Source: Tissierella_A sp964489715
GTDB lineage: Bacteria > Bacillota > Clostridia > Tissierellales > Tissierellaceae
Direction: 5' to 3'
NCBI GenBank assembly: GCA_964489715.1
Contig: CAZBAK010000003.1
Span: 4,610-68,609 of the forward strand
Length of the DNA stretch: 64,000 nt
Position 1 is the stretch's first letter; every line of letters begins with the position of its first letter. Shown in pieces: positions 25,531 through 34,024 of the stretch. The notes below the pieces were generated by a model. It had not been told where the DNA came from. It searched no databases and saw nothing but the letters and a program-made list of their open reading frames with translations. A program made the translations under genes and the position numbers.

Positions 25531-25749
25531 TTAATCTAGTCTTTCTATCAAAGCATTTTTAAGCTTTTCGCACTCTTCATCACTCAAAGTTATACCTTTA
25601 CGCATCTTACCATCTTCATGGTTCCAATCCCTAAGATCATATTTTGCAGGCCTATCATTCCAACTTACACGATTTAACTCTTTTGTCCAAGCTCCTTTTT
25701 CTGATAGCACAGCTATTTTTTCTTCTATATTATATTTTATATCCCCCAT
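25531..25749 (-). CDS. PC4/YdbC-like ssDNA-binding protein
   Basis: I place the start at ATG 25749, directly after AAAGGAGGGAAG, giving 72 residues; the longer upstream frame has no ribosome site. The sequence EEKIAVLSEKGAWTKELNRVSW and KYDLRDWNHEDGKMRKGITLS is the signature of the YdbC subgroup of PC4-like proteins. These bind single-stranded nucleic acid as homodimers; Lactococcus YdbC is the characterised member. It is a small single gene with a strong terminator. The in vivo role is unknown, with replication, repair or transcription support the usual proposals. Confidence 0.88.
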   Translation of the reverse strand: MGDIKYNIEEKIAVLSEKGAWTKELNRVSWNDRPAKYDLRDWNHEDGKMRKGITLSDEECEKLKNALIERLD

Positions 25750-25913
25750 TATCTTCCCTCCTTTAGAAAAAATTAAAGATATACTATTATAATCTAAGCT
25801 ATATAGATAAATCAAACATCCACTTGTTTATATATTTATGTTGAATATATGTTCTAAAAGATATATAATAAAACAAGTTGTTAACTTTACTATATATTCA
25901 ACGAGGTGATACT

Positions 25914-26498
25914 ATGACAGGAAAAACACATATAGCAATTGGAATAGCAGCTGGCCTTACTATGGCCTATGATAAACCTATAAAAGAGCAACTTATAATA
26001 ATCGGAGCTACAACTTTAGGTTCCTTAATTCCAGATTTAGACCATCCAAAATCAAAATTAAATCAAAAACTTTTATTTTTTAAAAGAGAATTTTATCGGG
26101 TGGTATTTTTTATAAGCATTTCCATTGGCTTTTTATATTTATATATAAATACTCAAAATAGTGTATTTTCACTTTTATCTCTTTTATCTTTATTTATTGG
26201 CATATCAAAACATAGAGGATTTACTCACAGTATGTTAGGCTTTTTAATATTTGCCTACATAGTTAAAGCCATAACAGATCAATATCACTTGGTATATCTT
26301 TACCAGAGTGTAAGTGTAGGATATTTACTACACTTACTAGCAGATTTTTTAACTCCTAAGGGAATACAACTTTTTTATCCTTTAAAACTACATCTAGCAT
26401 CTCCTATATTAATAAATCCCAATAGTGCTATTGATGGTCTCATTTTTACGATAGCAAGTATTTATTCTTTGTTGCTATTATCTAGATTTATACTTTAA
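25914..26498 (+). CDS. YdjM-like membrane-bound metal-dependent hydrolase (DUF457)
   Basis: Starts at ATG 25914 after CGAGGTGAT (194 residues); an in-frame upstream ATG has no ribosome site. The sequence has the DUF457/YdjM layout: MTGKTHIAIGIAAG at the N-terminus, IPDLDHPKSKL, a membrane segment pair, then KHRGFTHSMLGFL and LLHLLADFLTPKG. The conserved His/Asp residues (HIAIG, DLDHP, HRGFTHS, HLLAD) suggest metal binding at the membrane face. LexA-controlled YdjM of E. coli is a relative, but no LexA box is evident here. Function is unknown. Confidence 0.88.
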   Translation: MTGKTHIAIGIAAGLTMAYDKPIKEQLIIIGATTLGSLIPDLDHPKSKLNQKLLFFKREFYRVVFFISISIGFLYLYINTQNSVFSLLSLLSLFIGISKHRGFTHSMLGFLIFAYIVKAITDQYHLVYLYQSVSVGYLLHLLADFLTPKGIQLFYPLKLHLASPILINPNSAIDGLIFTIASIYSLLLLSRFIL

Positions 26499-26530
26499 AC
26501 TTCTAATAAAAACATTAGAAGTTTAAAGTA
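26491..26530. terminator. Long hairpin between convergent genes
   Basis: A 17-bp perfect stem, TACTTTAAACTTCTAAT (26491-26507) and ATTAGAAGTTTAAAGTA (26514-26530), contains the YdjM-like stop codon. It lacks a clean U-tract, so termination efficiency is uncertain. Confidence 0.65.
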
Positions 26531-26545
26531 TAAGTTCAAGTTTAT

Positions 26546-28204
26546 TTAATATAGCTGAAAAGATGCTCCCCCTATAAATTCTCTCAATATTGAATTCTTA
26601 GGAATCATATCTTCATCTTCCACGTCTACAAAATATTCTAAAAACCTTATAAGTTTTCTAGCTTCGCTATAATGAATATTATCCGTCTTGATTTTGTTTA
26701 ATAGTGGTAGTATATGTTTTTTAAGTACACTCATTTCATAAACTAATGATGAATTAAACATTATATCTGCTCGCTCTTGATATGGGAATATATATTTTTC
26801 TTCTCCTTCTCTTACACCTTTCCAAAGTTCAAATGTCTTCAAAGGACCGTTTCCTCTATATTTTACATCTCTCACCATTCTTCTTATAAGTCTTATATCA
26901 GTAGTAGATATTCTATTATGAGGATCTAAATTTATCTGTGTAAGTGCTGATATATATATCTTGAATTTATTTTTCTCAGGTATCAATTTTGTTAATTTTG
27001 GATTTAAGCCATGTATACCTTCAATTATAATTGGATGATCTTTATCTAGCTTTACTATATTCCCTGAATTTTCTCTTTTTCCTGTCAAAAAGTTAAATTT
27101 AGGAAGCTCCACGCTTTCTCCCTCTAATAAATTTACAAGATCCATATTCAATAGTTCTAAATCTATAGAATCTATAGTTTCAAAGTTAGGACTTCCATCT
27201 TTTTTTAAAGGCGTCTTATCTCTATCTAAAAAATAGTCATCTAAGGATATAGTTATAGGTCTTTGCCCATTGACATTCATTTGTACTTCTAACCTTTTTG
27301 AAAATGTTGTCTTACCAGAAGATGAAGGACCTGCTATTTGGATAATATTTATATCCCTATCTTCGTATACTATATCTGCAATTTCTGCAACTTTCTTTTC
27401 GTGATGAGCTTCTGTTACTTGTATTATATTATTTATTTTCTCAGCCTTAATCTTTTCATTTAGAGAACCTACATAGGATAAGTCTAGTACCTCAAGCCAC
27501 TCACTAGTGTCTTCAAATATCCTGGCTAATTGCCTTTGCTCTTTAAAGTCATTTAAATTATAATTATTTTTTTTACTTGGAAATAATATTATAACTCCTG
27601 GGTAATAATACTTTAATTTAAATTCCTTTACATAGCCAGTAGAGGCAGCTAAATATCCATGAAATGAATCATAATGATTGTTAATCTTATAGATACTGGT
27701 AGTTTCTTTATCTATAGATTCAAATAATCTTAATTTTTCTATATAGCCATTGTTTCTAAATACCTCTATAGCATCTTTTATATCATACTCTTCTCTTTCA
27801 ATGGTATAATCTGCATCTATTATCTCATTCATTTTTTCTTCTATTTCTTTGAGCTTTTTAAAATTTATAGGATTATCTTCCCCTAGCTTTCCATAAAGTC
27901 CTGGTCCTAAGAAATATTCTATACTAACTTTACTTTCTGGATACAATTCTCTACATGCCATTATAAATACAGCTGAAATAGTTTTAGTATAGATCCTATA
28001 ACCATCAACATCTCTGTTGTCTAAAAACTCAATAGTGCTATCTTCTTCTATCATAGTATCTAGATTATATATTCTGTTTTCAATCTTGGCTCCTAGATAT
28101 CTCTTATAATTTTCTCCAAATACCTCTTTAGAAATCTCTAATAAACTTTTCCCCTTTTCAAATTCAAACTCTTTTAAACCCTTAATATTTATATTTATAG
28201 TCAT
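26546..28204 (-). CDS. Nucleoside kinase with TGS and threonyl-tRNA-synthetase-like domains
   Basis: A 552-residue protein combining an N-terminal TGS domain (about 1-60, IKGLKEFEFEKGKSLLEI), a middle region resembling the second additional domain of threonyl-/alanyl-tRNA synthetases, and a C-terminal uridine kinase/phosphoribulokinase domain. The P-loop is IAGPSSSGKTTFSKRL (about 290), followed by SLDDYFLDRDKTP and IIEGIHGLNP. This domain order is common in clostridia and is annotated as nucleoside (uridine) kinase. It probably phosphorylates a pyrimidine nucleoside, but the role of the TGS/SAD part is unknown. AGGGAG precedes the ATG; the gene is downstream of the FUSC protein by 24 bp. Confidence 0.88.
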   Translation of the reverse strand: MTININIKGLKEFEFEKGKSLLEISKEVFGENYKRYLGAKIENRIYNLDTMIEEDSTIEFLDNRDVDGYRIYTKTISAVFIMACRELYPESKVSIEYFLGPGLYGKLGEDNPINFKKLKEIEEKMNEIIDADYTIEREEYDIKDAIEVFRNNGYIEKLRLFESIDKETTSIYKINNHYDSFHGYLAASTGYVKEFKLKYYYPGVIILFPSKKNNYNLNDFKEQRQLARIFEDTSEWLEVLDLSYVGSLNEKIKAEKINNIIQVTEAHHEKKVAEIADIVYEDRDINIIQIAGPSSSGKTTFSKRLEVQMNVNGQRPITISLDDYFLDRDKTPLKKDGSPNFETIDSIDLELLNMDLVNLLEGESVELPKFNFLTGKRENSGNIVKLDKDHPIIIEGIHGLNPKLTKLIPEKNKFKIYISALTQINLDPHNRISTTDIRLIRRMVRDVKYRGNGPLKTFELWKGVREGEEKYIFPYQERADIMFNSSLVYEMSVLKKHILPLLNKIKTDNIHYSEARKLIRFLEYFVDVEDEDMIPKNSILREFIGGASFQLY

Positions 28205-28228
28205 AAAATCTCCCTTCTACAATTACAT

Positions 28229-29125
28229 CTATTGCATAGTTTCCTTACTACTATATATTTTTTCTATATCTCTTATATTGTATAAAATTCTTTTCAAATG
28301 ATAATTATAGATTATATCAATCTCTTCTTTTCCAGCTTCTTCTGTTATAGGTATTTTCTTGCAGAACATATTTAATAAAATAGCTTTGTTTTCTTTATCT
28401 AAGTAAGCTCTTTTATCTAGCAATTTGATTACTCGAAAGTGACTTTGGATATCTTCTAGCATATTAAAGATTATTTCATAATCAGTTAAACTATCATCTA
28501 TATTTATGTTGAATTTTATATCTTTTTTCAAAACTTCATAATTTTCTTCTATACTTATTATTTCTTTTTTTAAGTTATTAAGCTTTGGTTCCTTATCTTC
28601 CCATACAAGTAAGTATATATTCTCTCTTACTTCTCTGATCATATTTTCTATAAAATTATCAATCTTTATATCTGTTTTTGGTGGCCTTATAAAATAATTT
28701 ATGGTAGTTCCAACTATTACACCTATGAATGTATCTAAGGTCCTATTAAATGCATATAAAAATCTATCTCCATCTTCATAATCTACTATAATAACTAAAA
28801 AAACTATCATAGCCATCTTGATTGCATCTTCCCATTTTAGCATATTGGATATATATATTATTACAAATAATCCAAGGGCTGTAGTTAGAAAATTTATTGG
28901 AGATATAGATGTTATTATAAGAGCTACTATAGCTCCAAATATAGTTCCAAAAACTCTGTATTTTGCTGTTTTAAAAGACTCCGATACAGAAGTTTCTATA
29001 GTCATTATGGCTGCAATACCAGCTAGAATTGGGCTATTTATATTGAAAATTCTTGATATTTCAAGAGTTAAAACTACTGCAAAGATTGTCTTTATGGTCC
29101 TCATACCAACTTTTTTAAATTTCAT
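28229..29125 (-). CDS. FUSC/aromatic acid exporter family membrane protein
   Basis: The 298-residue protein has about four to five N-terminal membrane segments (KVGMRTIKTIFAVVLTLEISRIF, SPILAGIAAIMTIE, FGAIVALIITS, GLFVIIYISN) with the FUSC-type motif ETSVSESFKTAKYRVFGTIFGA. A cytoplasmic helical C-terminal half of about 140 residues follows. This matches short Bacillota members of the aromatic acid exporter (ArAE-1/DUF939) group. The substrate is unknown. It is followed on the minus strand after 24 bp by the nucleoside kinase gene, so the two probably share a transcript. Confidence 0.85.
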   Translation of the reverse strand: MKFKKVGMRTIKTIFAVVLTLEISRIFNINSPILAGIAAIMTIETSVSESFKTAKYRVFGTIFGAIVALIITSISPINFLTTALGLFVIIYISNMLKWEDAIKMAMIVFLVIIVDYEDGDRFLYAFNRTLDTFIGVIVGTTINYFIRPPKTDIKIDNFIENMIREVRENIYLLVWEDKEPKLNNLKKEIISIEENYEVLKKDIKFNINIDDSLTDYEIIFNMLEDIQSHFRVIKLLDKRAYLDKENKAILLNMFCKKIPITEEAGKEEIDIIYNYHLKRILYNIRDIEKIYSSKETMQ

Positions 29126-29189
29126 AGAACACCTCTATTAATTATATATTAATTTATAGTTTTAACTATTATAACACATAAGAATAGCT

Positions 29190-29218
29190 AAAAGGTACGA
29201 GCCTATCTCATACCTTTT
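29190..29218 (-). terminator. Terminator downstream of EamA gene
   Basis: AAAAGGTA (29190-29197) and TACCTTTT (29211-29218), with inner GAG/CTC pairing, lie about 56 bp past the stop of the 29274-30155 gene on the minus strand. Confidence 0.65.
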
Positions 29219-29273
29219 GATTATTTAATTATTAAACTTATTTTAATATTAATGTTTACCATTTTTAAATAGA

Positions 29274-30155
29274 TCACTCTATTCCAAGTATAAATATACC
29301 TATCATAATACCGGCTATTACAATATATTGCATTTTACTAAGCTTTTCCTTTAAGAAAATTCTTGAAAGTATAATAGACACTACACTATAGGAAGCAATC
29401 AAAGGTGCCGTTACAATAGAATTTTCAGCCATAGCATAGACATAAAAAAATTGTCCAAATGTTTCAAAGCCAGCAGCTATAAGTTTTGTTTTTTCTTTTT
29501 TCAATACTAGCTTTTCCTTTTTAATAAATCTTACATAAATAAAGGCCAGTATTCCAACTAATAAAAATGTTAGTTCATAGGAAATATTTGCGTCTGCTTC
29601 AGAAAGTATCCTATCTAAATAAAAACCATCTAAAAATGTTCCTACTCCATCTATAATAGCATACAGTATTGGAAATATTATAGCTATAGCACCCATGCTA
29701 TACTTTTTATCTATTTTTGCTTTTTCTATTTCTTCACCAGATTTTTCTAATTTAGCAAGTGAAATAATCCCTATAGTGATTATTAAAACCGCAAACAATT
29801 GTAATTTATCCATAGTTTGTCCTAGAAATATAAATGTTAGAATAGCAGCTACAGCTCCAGATGAATTGCTGAGAGGAGATACTATAGACAATTCTAGATA
29901 TCTAAGTCCAACATAACCGATAGTCATAGATAAAATATACATGGAAGATACTGGTAAATATACTATCATATTTATAGGATTATAGCTCATGCCAGTGTAT
30001 AATATGTAAAAAATTGCATGAAGTCCCATTACCAGTCCTACCATTATTACTATTTTATAATGACTTAACTCATCTTTAGGATCTGTACCGATCTTATAAA
30101 ACAAATCAGCAGTTCCCCAAGATAATAGTGATATAAGTGCAAATAAAAACCACAT
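29274..30155 (-). CDS. EamA/DMT family permease
   Basis: A 293-residue ten-segment membrane protein starting MWFLFALISLLSWGTADLFYK, with two EamA halves (the first ends AAILTFIFLGQ; the second AAGFETFGQFFYVYAM...SRIFLKEKL). The GTADLFYKIGTD loop differs from the other three EamA proteins in the window, placing it in another subgroup. GAGGGGG precedes the ATG. A single gene with a terminator hairpin downstream. The substrate cannot be predicted from sequence. Confidence 0.88.
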   Translation of the reverse strand: MWFLFALISLLSWGTADLFYKIGTDPKDELSHYKIVIMVGLVMGLHAIFYILYTGMSYNPINMIVYLPVSSMYILSMTIGYVGLRYLELSIVSPLSNSSGAVAAILTFIFLGQTMDKLQLFAVLIITIGIISLAKLEKSGEEIEKAKIDKKYSMGAIAIIFPILYAIIDGVGTFLDGFYLDRILSEADANISYELTFLLVGILAFIYVRFIKKEKLVLKKEKTKLIAAGFETFGQFFYVYAMAENSIVTAPLIASYSVVSIILSRIFLKEKLSKMQYIVIAGIMIGIFILGIE

Positions 30156-30298
30156 AAATTTCCCCCTCTTTTTAAAAAACTATGATTATAATATCACATT
30201 ACAAGAATTTTAAAAAGTGTATTTGGAAACTTATCTTTTATTAGGCTTATTATTAGACTTATAAGCTCTTTAATCTCTTATTTATTTTTAATTAATCT

Positions 30299-31300
30299 TT
30301 ATCCATGTCTTATTCTTTTTAAGCTTATATCTTTCAATTGATCAATATTATATCTTTCATCTAAAATACAAGCCGAATAAGCAAGTTTTATATCATGTAC
30401 ATCTTTTGATTTTAAAGCCTTATGTTTAATACATCTCCAAGAAAAGCCAGTTTGGGCTTCCATCATCTCTGGATATTGATCAATGCTTGTAGATATTAGA
30501 TGGGTGATTATGGAGCTTGTAAGTATATCTACTGCTTCTTCAAAATCATAATAATATTCTTTCAAAATGATCATTGCATGAATACCTGTTATACAATGAA
30601 GAATTACTATATTGCCTCTTTTATAATACAAAGGAATCAATAAATTCAATAATGATTTTATTTTATCTTCTCCATCTCCCCTTATTAAAAAACCCTTCTC
30701 CATATATGATTTACTAGAGTATAGAGACTTTATTCTTTGACCTAGGGAATCATTTTTATCTAATATTTCTTTTATATGTATGTCCTTTGCTAATTTCTCC
30801 ATTTCTTCTCTTATATCTTCAGGATGGATCTCTCTTTTAAATAGACTTGCCTCCCTATAAGCTGTAACATAATATGCCAATCCTCTTAGGAGTTCTTCTT
30901 TGAGTTCACTTTTTTCACTATATTGCTCTACACCATAGGCGACTCTTATTAAAGTATGAAATAACCCTGAACTCATCCCAAATTTATATTTGTTTATTAT
31001 TTCTTTGGTCAATTCTATTGCATCTTTCTTTAAAGCTTTTTCTTTTAACAGATCTAGTGTCCCCTCATAGAGCTTTCTCTTTCCCAATGCCTCTTCTAAA
31101 CTGTTGACTTTTTCATATTCCTTATCTACCTTATCAATATTTGCATTTTTTAAATACTCCTCTGTAAACTTTTCTAACCTATCTTCCTCTTCTGACATTT
31201 TATATATTGCCCATTGAACCATAGGTAAGTGATTAACAAGTCCATCCATATATGGAGTAAATATTCTATTACTGGTGTTTATGATTTCTTCAACTGCCAT
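30299..31300 (-). CDS. Questin oxidase-like family protein (DUF4243)
   Basis: Starts at ATG 31300 preceded by AGAGGTATAG (333 residues); the longer frame upstream has no ribosome site. NHLPMVQWAIYKM near the N-terminus and SGLFHTLIRVAYGVEQ in the middle match the questin-oxidase-like family (DUF4243), a mostly helical group named after a fungal Baeyer-Villiger enzyme. Conserved His residues (NHLPM, LFHTL, ILHCITGIHAM, IKHKALK) may be structural or catalytic. No membrane segment is visible. The bacterial role is unknown. A single gene downstream of sodA by about 145 bp, with a terminator in between. Confidence 0.75.
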   Translation of the reverse strand: MAVEEIINTSNRIFTPYMDGLVNHLPMVQWAIYKMSEEEDRLEKFTEEYLKNANIDKVDKEYEKVNSLEEALGKRKLYEGTLDLLKEKALKKDAIELTKEIINKYKFGMSSGLFHTLIRVAYGVEQYSEKSELKEELLRGLAYYVTAYREASLFKREIHPEDIREEMEKLAKDIHIKEILDKNDSLGQRIKSLYSSKSYMEKGFLIRGDGEDKIKSLLNLLIPLYYKRGNIVILHCITGIHAMIILKEYYYDFEEAVDILTSSIITHLISTSIDQYPEMMEAQTGFSWRCIKHKALKSKDVHDIKLAYSACILDERYNIDQLKDISLKRIRHG

Positions 31301-31374
31301 AGCTATACCTCTTTCTGTTTTTATTATATATAACATATATATTATACCCATTTTAAATTGTTTAATCACATTTT

Positions 31375-31421
31375 ACTATATAAAAATCCTAAAGTTTAAA
31401 ACCTTAGGATTTTTATATAGT
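31375..31421 (-). terminator. Terminator downstream of sodA
   Basis: An 18-bp stem, ACTATATAAAAATCCTAA paired with TTAGGATTTTTATATAGT, lies 24 bp past the sodA stop on the minus strand. Confidence 0.8.
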
Positions 31422-31444
31422 AATTTTATTTTTACTTATTAAAT

Positions 31445-32053
31445 TTATTTTGCATCATTAAATCTTTTTTCAACTTCATCCCAATTTACTAGATTCCACC
31501 ATGCTTCTATATAGTCTGGTCTCTTGTTTTGATATTTTAAATAATATGCATGCTCCCAAACATCTAGTCCCAAAAGAGGATATTTCCCTTCTGTTATAGG
31601 ATTGTTTTGATTTGGCGTAGACATAACTGAAAGCTTTCCATCTTCTATAACTAGCCATGCCCAACCACTACCAAATCTAGTAGCCGCTGCCTTATTAAAT
31701 TCTTCTTTAAATTCTTCGAATCCACCTAGATCTTTCTCTATTCTTTTAGCAAGCTCTCCAGAAGGTTTTCCTCCCCCTTGTGGTGACATAACCTTCCAAA
31801 ATATCGAGTGATTATAATGTCCCCCAGCATTATTCATTACTGGAACTCTAAGATCTTCTGGTAGTTCATCTAGTTTTTCTAAAACTTCTCTTACATCCAT
31901 ATCCTTAAATTTTCCCTGAGATTCTAAAGCTTTATTTGCATTGTTTACATAACCCTGATGATGTTTACTGTGATGGATTTCCATTGTTCTCGCATCTATA
32001 TGGGGTTCTAATGCATCATAAGCATAATCTAATTCTGGTAATTTAAAAGTCAT
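31445..32053 (-). CDS. sodA: Superoxide dismutase, Mn/Fe type
   Basis: Converts superoxide to oxygen and hydrogen peroxide in the cytoplasm. The 202 residues are full length. Metal ligands are visible at His27 (EIHHSKHHQGYV), a His in GGHYNHSIFW, and the Asp and His of LDVWEHAYYLKYQNKR. The segment STPNQNNP, carrying the Gln of the manganese-type active site, points to Mn or cambialistic use. AGGAGAG precedes the ATG. A Fur-like box and a plausible promoter lie 70-95 bp upstream. It is a single gene with a strong terminator. The peroxide product could be handled by the selenoprotein peroxiredoxin at 8605-9126. Confidence 0.96.
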   Translation of the reverse strand: MTFKLPELDYAYDALEPHIDARTMEIHHSKHHQGYVNNANKALESQGKFKDMDVREVLEKLDELPEDLRVPVMNNAGGHYNHSIFWKVMSPQGGGKPSGELAKRIEKDLGGFEEFKEEFNKAAATRFGSGWAWLVIEDGKLSVMSTPNQNNPITEGKYPLLGLDVWEHAYYLKYQNKRPDYIEAWWNLVNWDEVEKRFNDAK

Positions 32054-32100
32054 TTTAAATCTCTCCTTTTTATATGTGATCTTAATTAAAAGTTTTTTGC

Positions 32101-32128
32101 CTTATAGTATATATATCCAATTTCTCAA
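32101..32128 (-). promoter_or_regulatory. Candidate sodA promoter
   Basis: On the minus strand TTGAGA (32123-32128) and TATAAG (32101-32106) are separated by 16 bp, about 50 bp before the sodA ATG. The Fur-like box abuts the -35. Confidence 0.55.
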
Positions 32129-32129
32129 A

Positions 32130-32144
32130 TGATAAACATTATCA
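32130..32144 (-). promoter_or_regulatory. Fur-like operator upstream of sodA
   Basis: Minus strand TGATAATGTTTATCA matches the 7-1-7 Fur box TGATAATnATTATCA at 13 of 14 defined positions. It ends one base before the proposed -35 of sodA, a position suited to repression. Confidence 0.6.
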
Positions 32145-32158
32145 TTTAACTTTATTGA

Positions 32159-32186
32159 AAAAGCCTTAGAATATTCTAAGGCTTTT
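32159..32186 (-). terminator. Terminator at end of cob cluster
   Basis: A perfect 28-nt palindrome, AAAAGCCTTAGAAT and ATTCTAAGGCTTTT, lies 5 bp past the cobC stop on the minus strand. Confidence 0.85.
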
Positions 32187-32190
32187 GTCG

Positions 32191-32763
32191 TTAACTTGTA
32201 TAATTAGACCTTTCTACAAATTTAAATTTTTTCTCATCTATAGAAATAATATTTATACTTCCATTGTTTACTTTGAACTTAAAAAAATAATCTAAATTAT
32301 CAAACATCCAGCAATAGGCAAGTCTAATAACACCAGCATGGGTAACTAAAACCACATTTTCATCTTTTTTGGCTATTTCATCTAAAAAATCTTTTACTCT
32401 TTCGTATACCATATTAAGGCTTTCTCCATTTTCTACTACATATTCTTCTGGATTTTGATTCCAGAGCTTGTATTCTTCTGGATATTTGGCCTGGATCTTT
32501 TCATTATTTAGCCCTGAGAAAATTCCAAAATTGTATTCACCAATCCTTTTATCTTCAATACCTTCTAATCCTAAGATATTTAGTGTTTGAACAGTTCTCA
32601 GAAAGGGACTATAGTAAACTTTAGAATAATTAAATTGCTTTAAACTCTCTTTAGTGTTTTCTATTTGTTTTATGCCTTTTTCTGTTAAAGGACTTTCATA
32701 GCTTCCAAATGCCCTTAAGGCATTATCTTGTGATTCACCATGACGAATCATTATTATATCCAT
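32191..32763 (-). CDS. cobC: Histidine phosphatase, probable alpha-ribazole phosphatase
   Basis: Starts at ATG 32763 after GGAGGTAATAA, giving 190 residues. The phosphoglycerate-mutase-type catalytic motif IMIRHGESQDN is at the N-terminus and the second His is in VLVTHAGVIRLAY. Alone it could be any histidine phosphatase. Its position as the last gene of a cobU-cobS cluster, overlapping cobS by 10 bp, supports alpha-ribazole-5'-phosphate or adenosylcobalamin-5'-phosphate phosphatase (CobC), the final step of nucleotide-loop assembly. A strong terminator follows. Confidence 0.85.
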   Translation of the reverse strand: MDIIMIRHGESQDNALRAFGSYESPLTEKGIKQIENTKESLKQFNYSKVYYSPFLRTVQTLNILGLEGIEDKRIGEYNFGIFSGLNNEKIQAKYPEEYKLWNQNPEEYVVENGESLNMVYERVKDFLDEIAKKDENVVLVTHAGVIRLAYCWMFDNLDYFFKFKVNNGSINIISIDEKKFKFVERSNYTS

Positions 32764-33491
32764 TTTATTACCTCCAAAAAACATATTAAAGAAGTTAATT
32801 CCGTAAGTTCTATGCTTGCTCCATAAACATCTCCTGTAAATCCATCGATTTTTTTATATGTGTATAGAGATATAAACTCACCTACAATAACTGAAAAAAT
32901 CAAAGGTATTAAAAATTTAGGATTTATTAGAGCCAATATAAATATATAGATTATACTAGTAAAAACAATGTAGTTTCTAGGCTTACTTTTATGTATCAGA
33001 TCTCCAAGTCCACCTGGTCTAGCATTTTTCTTAAAGGCTATTTGGAAAAGAGTCACCAATCTACTATTAGCCATTGAAAAGATAAGTACAATAAACAAGT
33101 ATTTATCTATATTTGAAACAACTATATATTTAGATAGAATTATAAATACAAGACTTATAACTCCAAAGGCTCCAATCCTACTATCTTTCATAATCTCCAT
33201 AGTCTTTTCTTTATCCTTATTTGAAAAAAAACCGTCTGCACTATCTGCTAGTCCGTCTAAATGTAGGCCTCCTGTAAAGGCTATCATACTTATAACAGCA
33301 GCTAAGGAAGCTAGATCTCTATTTACATAAGAAAAAATATAAAAAACTAAAAAAGATAGGGCGCCTAATATTACTCCAACTATTGGATAAAAAAAAGTAC
33401 TCTTTTTTAAGTTTTCTCCATTGAAGTCTATATCTATATTTATAGGTATTCTAGTTAAAAACTGTATAGAAAGTATCAAGGCTTTAATCAT
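32754..33491 (-). CDS. cobS: Adenosylcobinamide-GDP ribazoletransferase (cobalamin synthase)
   Basis: An integral membrane enzyme that joins adenosylcobinamide-GDP to alpha-ribazole (phosphate). I start at ATG 33491, which overlaps the cobU stop by 4 bp (ATGA), giving 245 residues, the usual size. Hallmarks are SIQFLTRIPI near the N-terminus, GGLHLDGLADSADGFFS with the conserved acidic residues, RIGAFGVI, and about six membrane segments. Translation is coupled with cobU upstream and cobC downstream, so the three form one operon unit. Confidence 0.95.
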   Translation of the reverse strand: MIKALILSIQFLTRIPINIDIDFNGENLKKSTFFYPIVGVILGALSFLVFYIFSYVNRDLASLAAVISMIAFTGGLHLDGLADSADGFFSNKDKEKTMEIMKDSRIGAFGVISLVFIILSKYIVVSNIDKYLFIVLIFSMANSRLVTLFQIAFKKNARPGGLGDLIHKSKPRNYIVFTSIIYIFILALINPKFLIPLIFSVIVGEFISLYTYKKIDGFTGDVYGASIELTELTSLICFLEVIKWI

Positions 33492-34024
33492 TTTAATTTC
33501 ACCGGAAGTCCACAAGATATGAGATAAGCCTGGTCACTTATAGCAGCCAAGCTCTGGTTTATACGTCCTTGTATATCTCTAAACACTCTAGATACATGAT
33601 CTGCTGGTACTATAGAATATCCTACTTCATTTGTAACTAAGACCAAATTTTTATCTTCTTCTCTTATTTTCTTTATCAAGCTTTCCATATTTTCAAATAT
33701 AGTATTCTCTATTTTTCCCTGGACCTTACTGTCTATGTATTCCATATCTTTTGTAATATCAAACATTATGTTAGATGTAAGCAGGGTCACACAATCTAAA
33801 AGATAATTGCTCTCTTCTCCAATAGCATTTACAAGATTATAATTACCTTCAAAAGTTCTCCATAGAGAGGGTCTAGTGGTTTTATGAATAGCTATTCTAT
33901 TTTCCATCTCTTTATCAAATGCTTTAGATGTTGCTATATAAACCACATCTTCTTTTTTTCTATAAATGTTTTCTGCAAATTTACTTTTACCACTTCTGGC
34001 CCCACCTGTAACAAGTGTAATCAT
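33488..34024 (-). CDS. cobU: Adenosylcobinamide kinase / adenosylcobinamide-phosphate guanylyltransferase
   Basis: A bifunctional 178-residue enzyme that phosphorylates adenosylcobinamide and transfers GMP to make adenosylcobinamide-GDP. The P-loop VTGGARSGKSKFAE is at the N-terminus and RIAIHKTTRPSLW carries the guanylylated His of this family. LLDCVTLLTSN and VLVTNEVGYSIVP complete the pattern. Its ATG overlaps the stop of the upstream decarboxylase gene by 4 bp and its own stop overlaps cobS, indicating tight coupling across the nucleotide-loop genes. Confidence 0.95.
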   Translation of the reverse strand: MITLVTGGARSGKSKFAENIYRKKEDVVYIATSKAFDKEMENRIAIHKTTRPSLWRTFEGNYNLVNAIGEESNYLLDCVTLLTSNIMFDITKDMEYIDSKVQGKIENTIFENMESLIKKIREEDKNLVLVTNEVGYSIVPADHVSRVFRDIQGRINQSLAAISDQAYLISCGLPVKLK

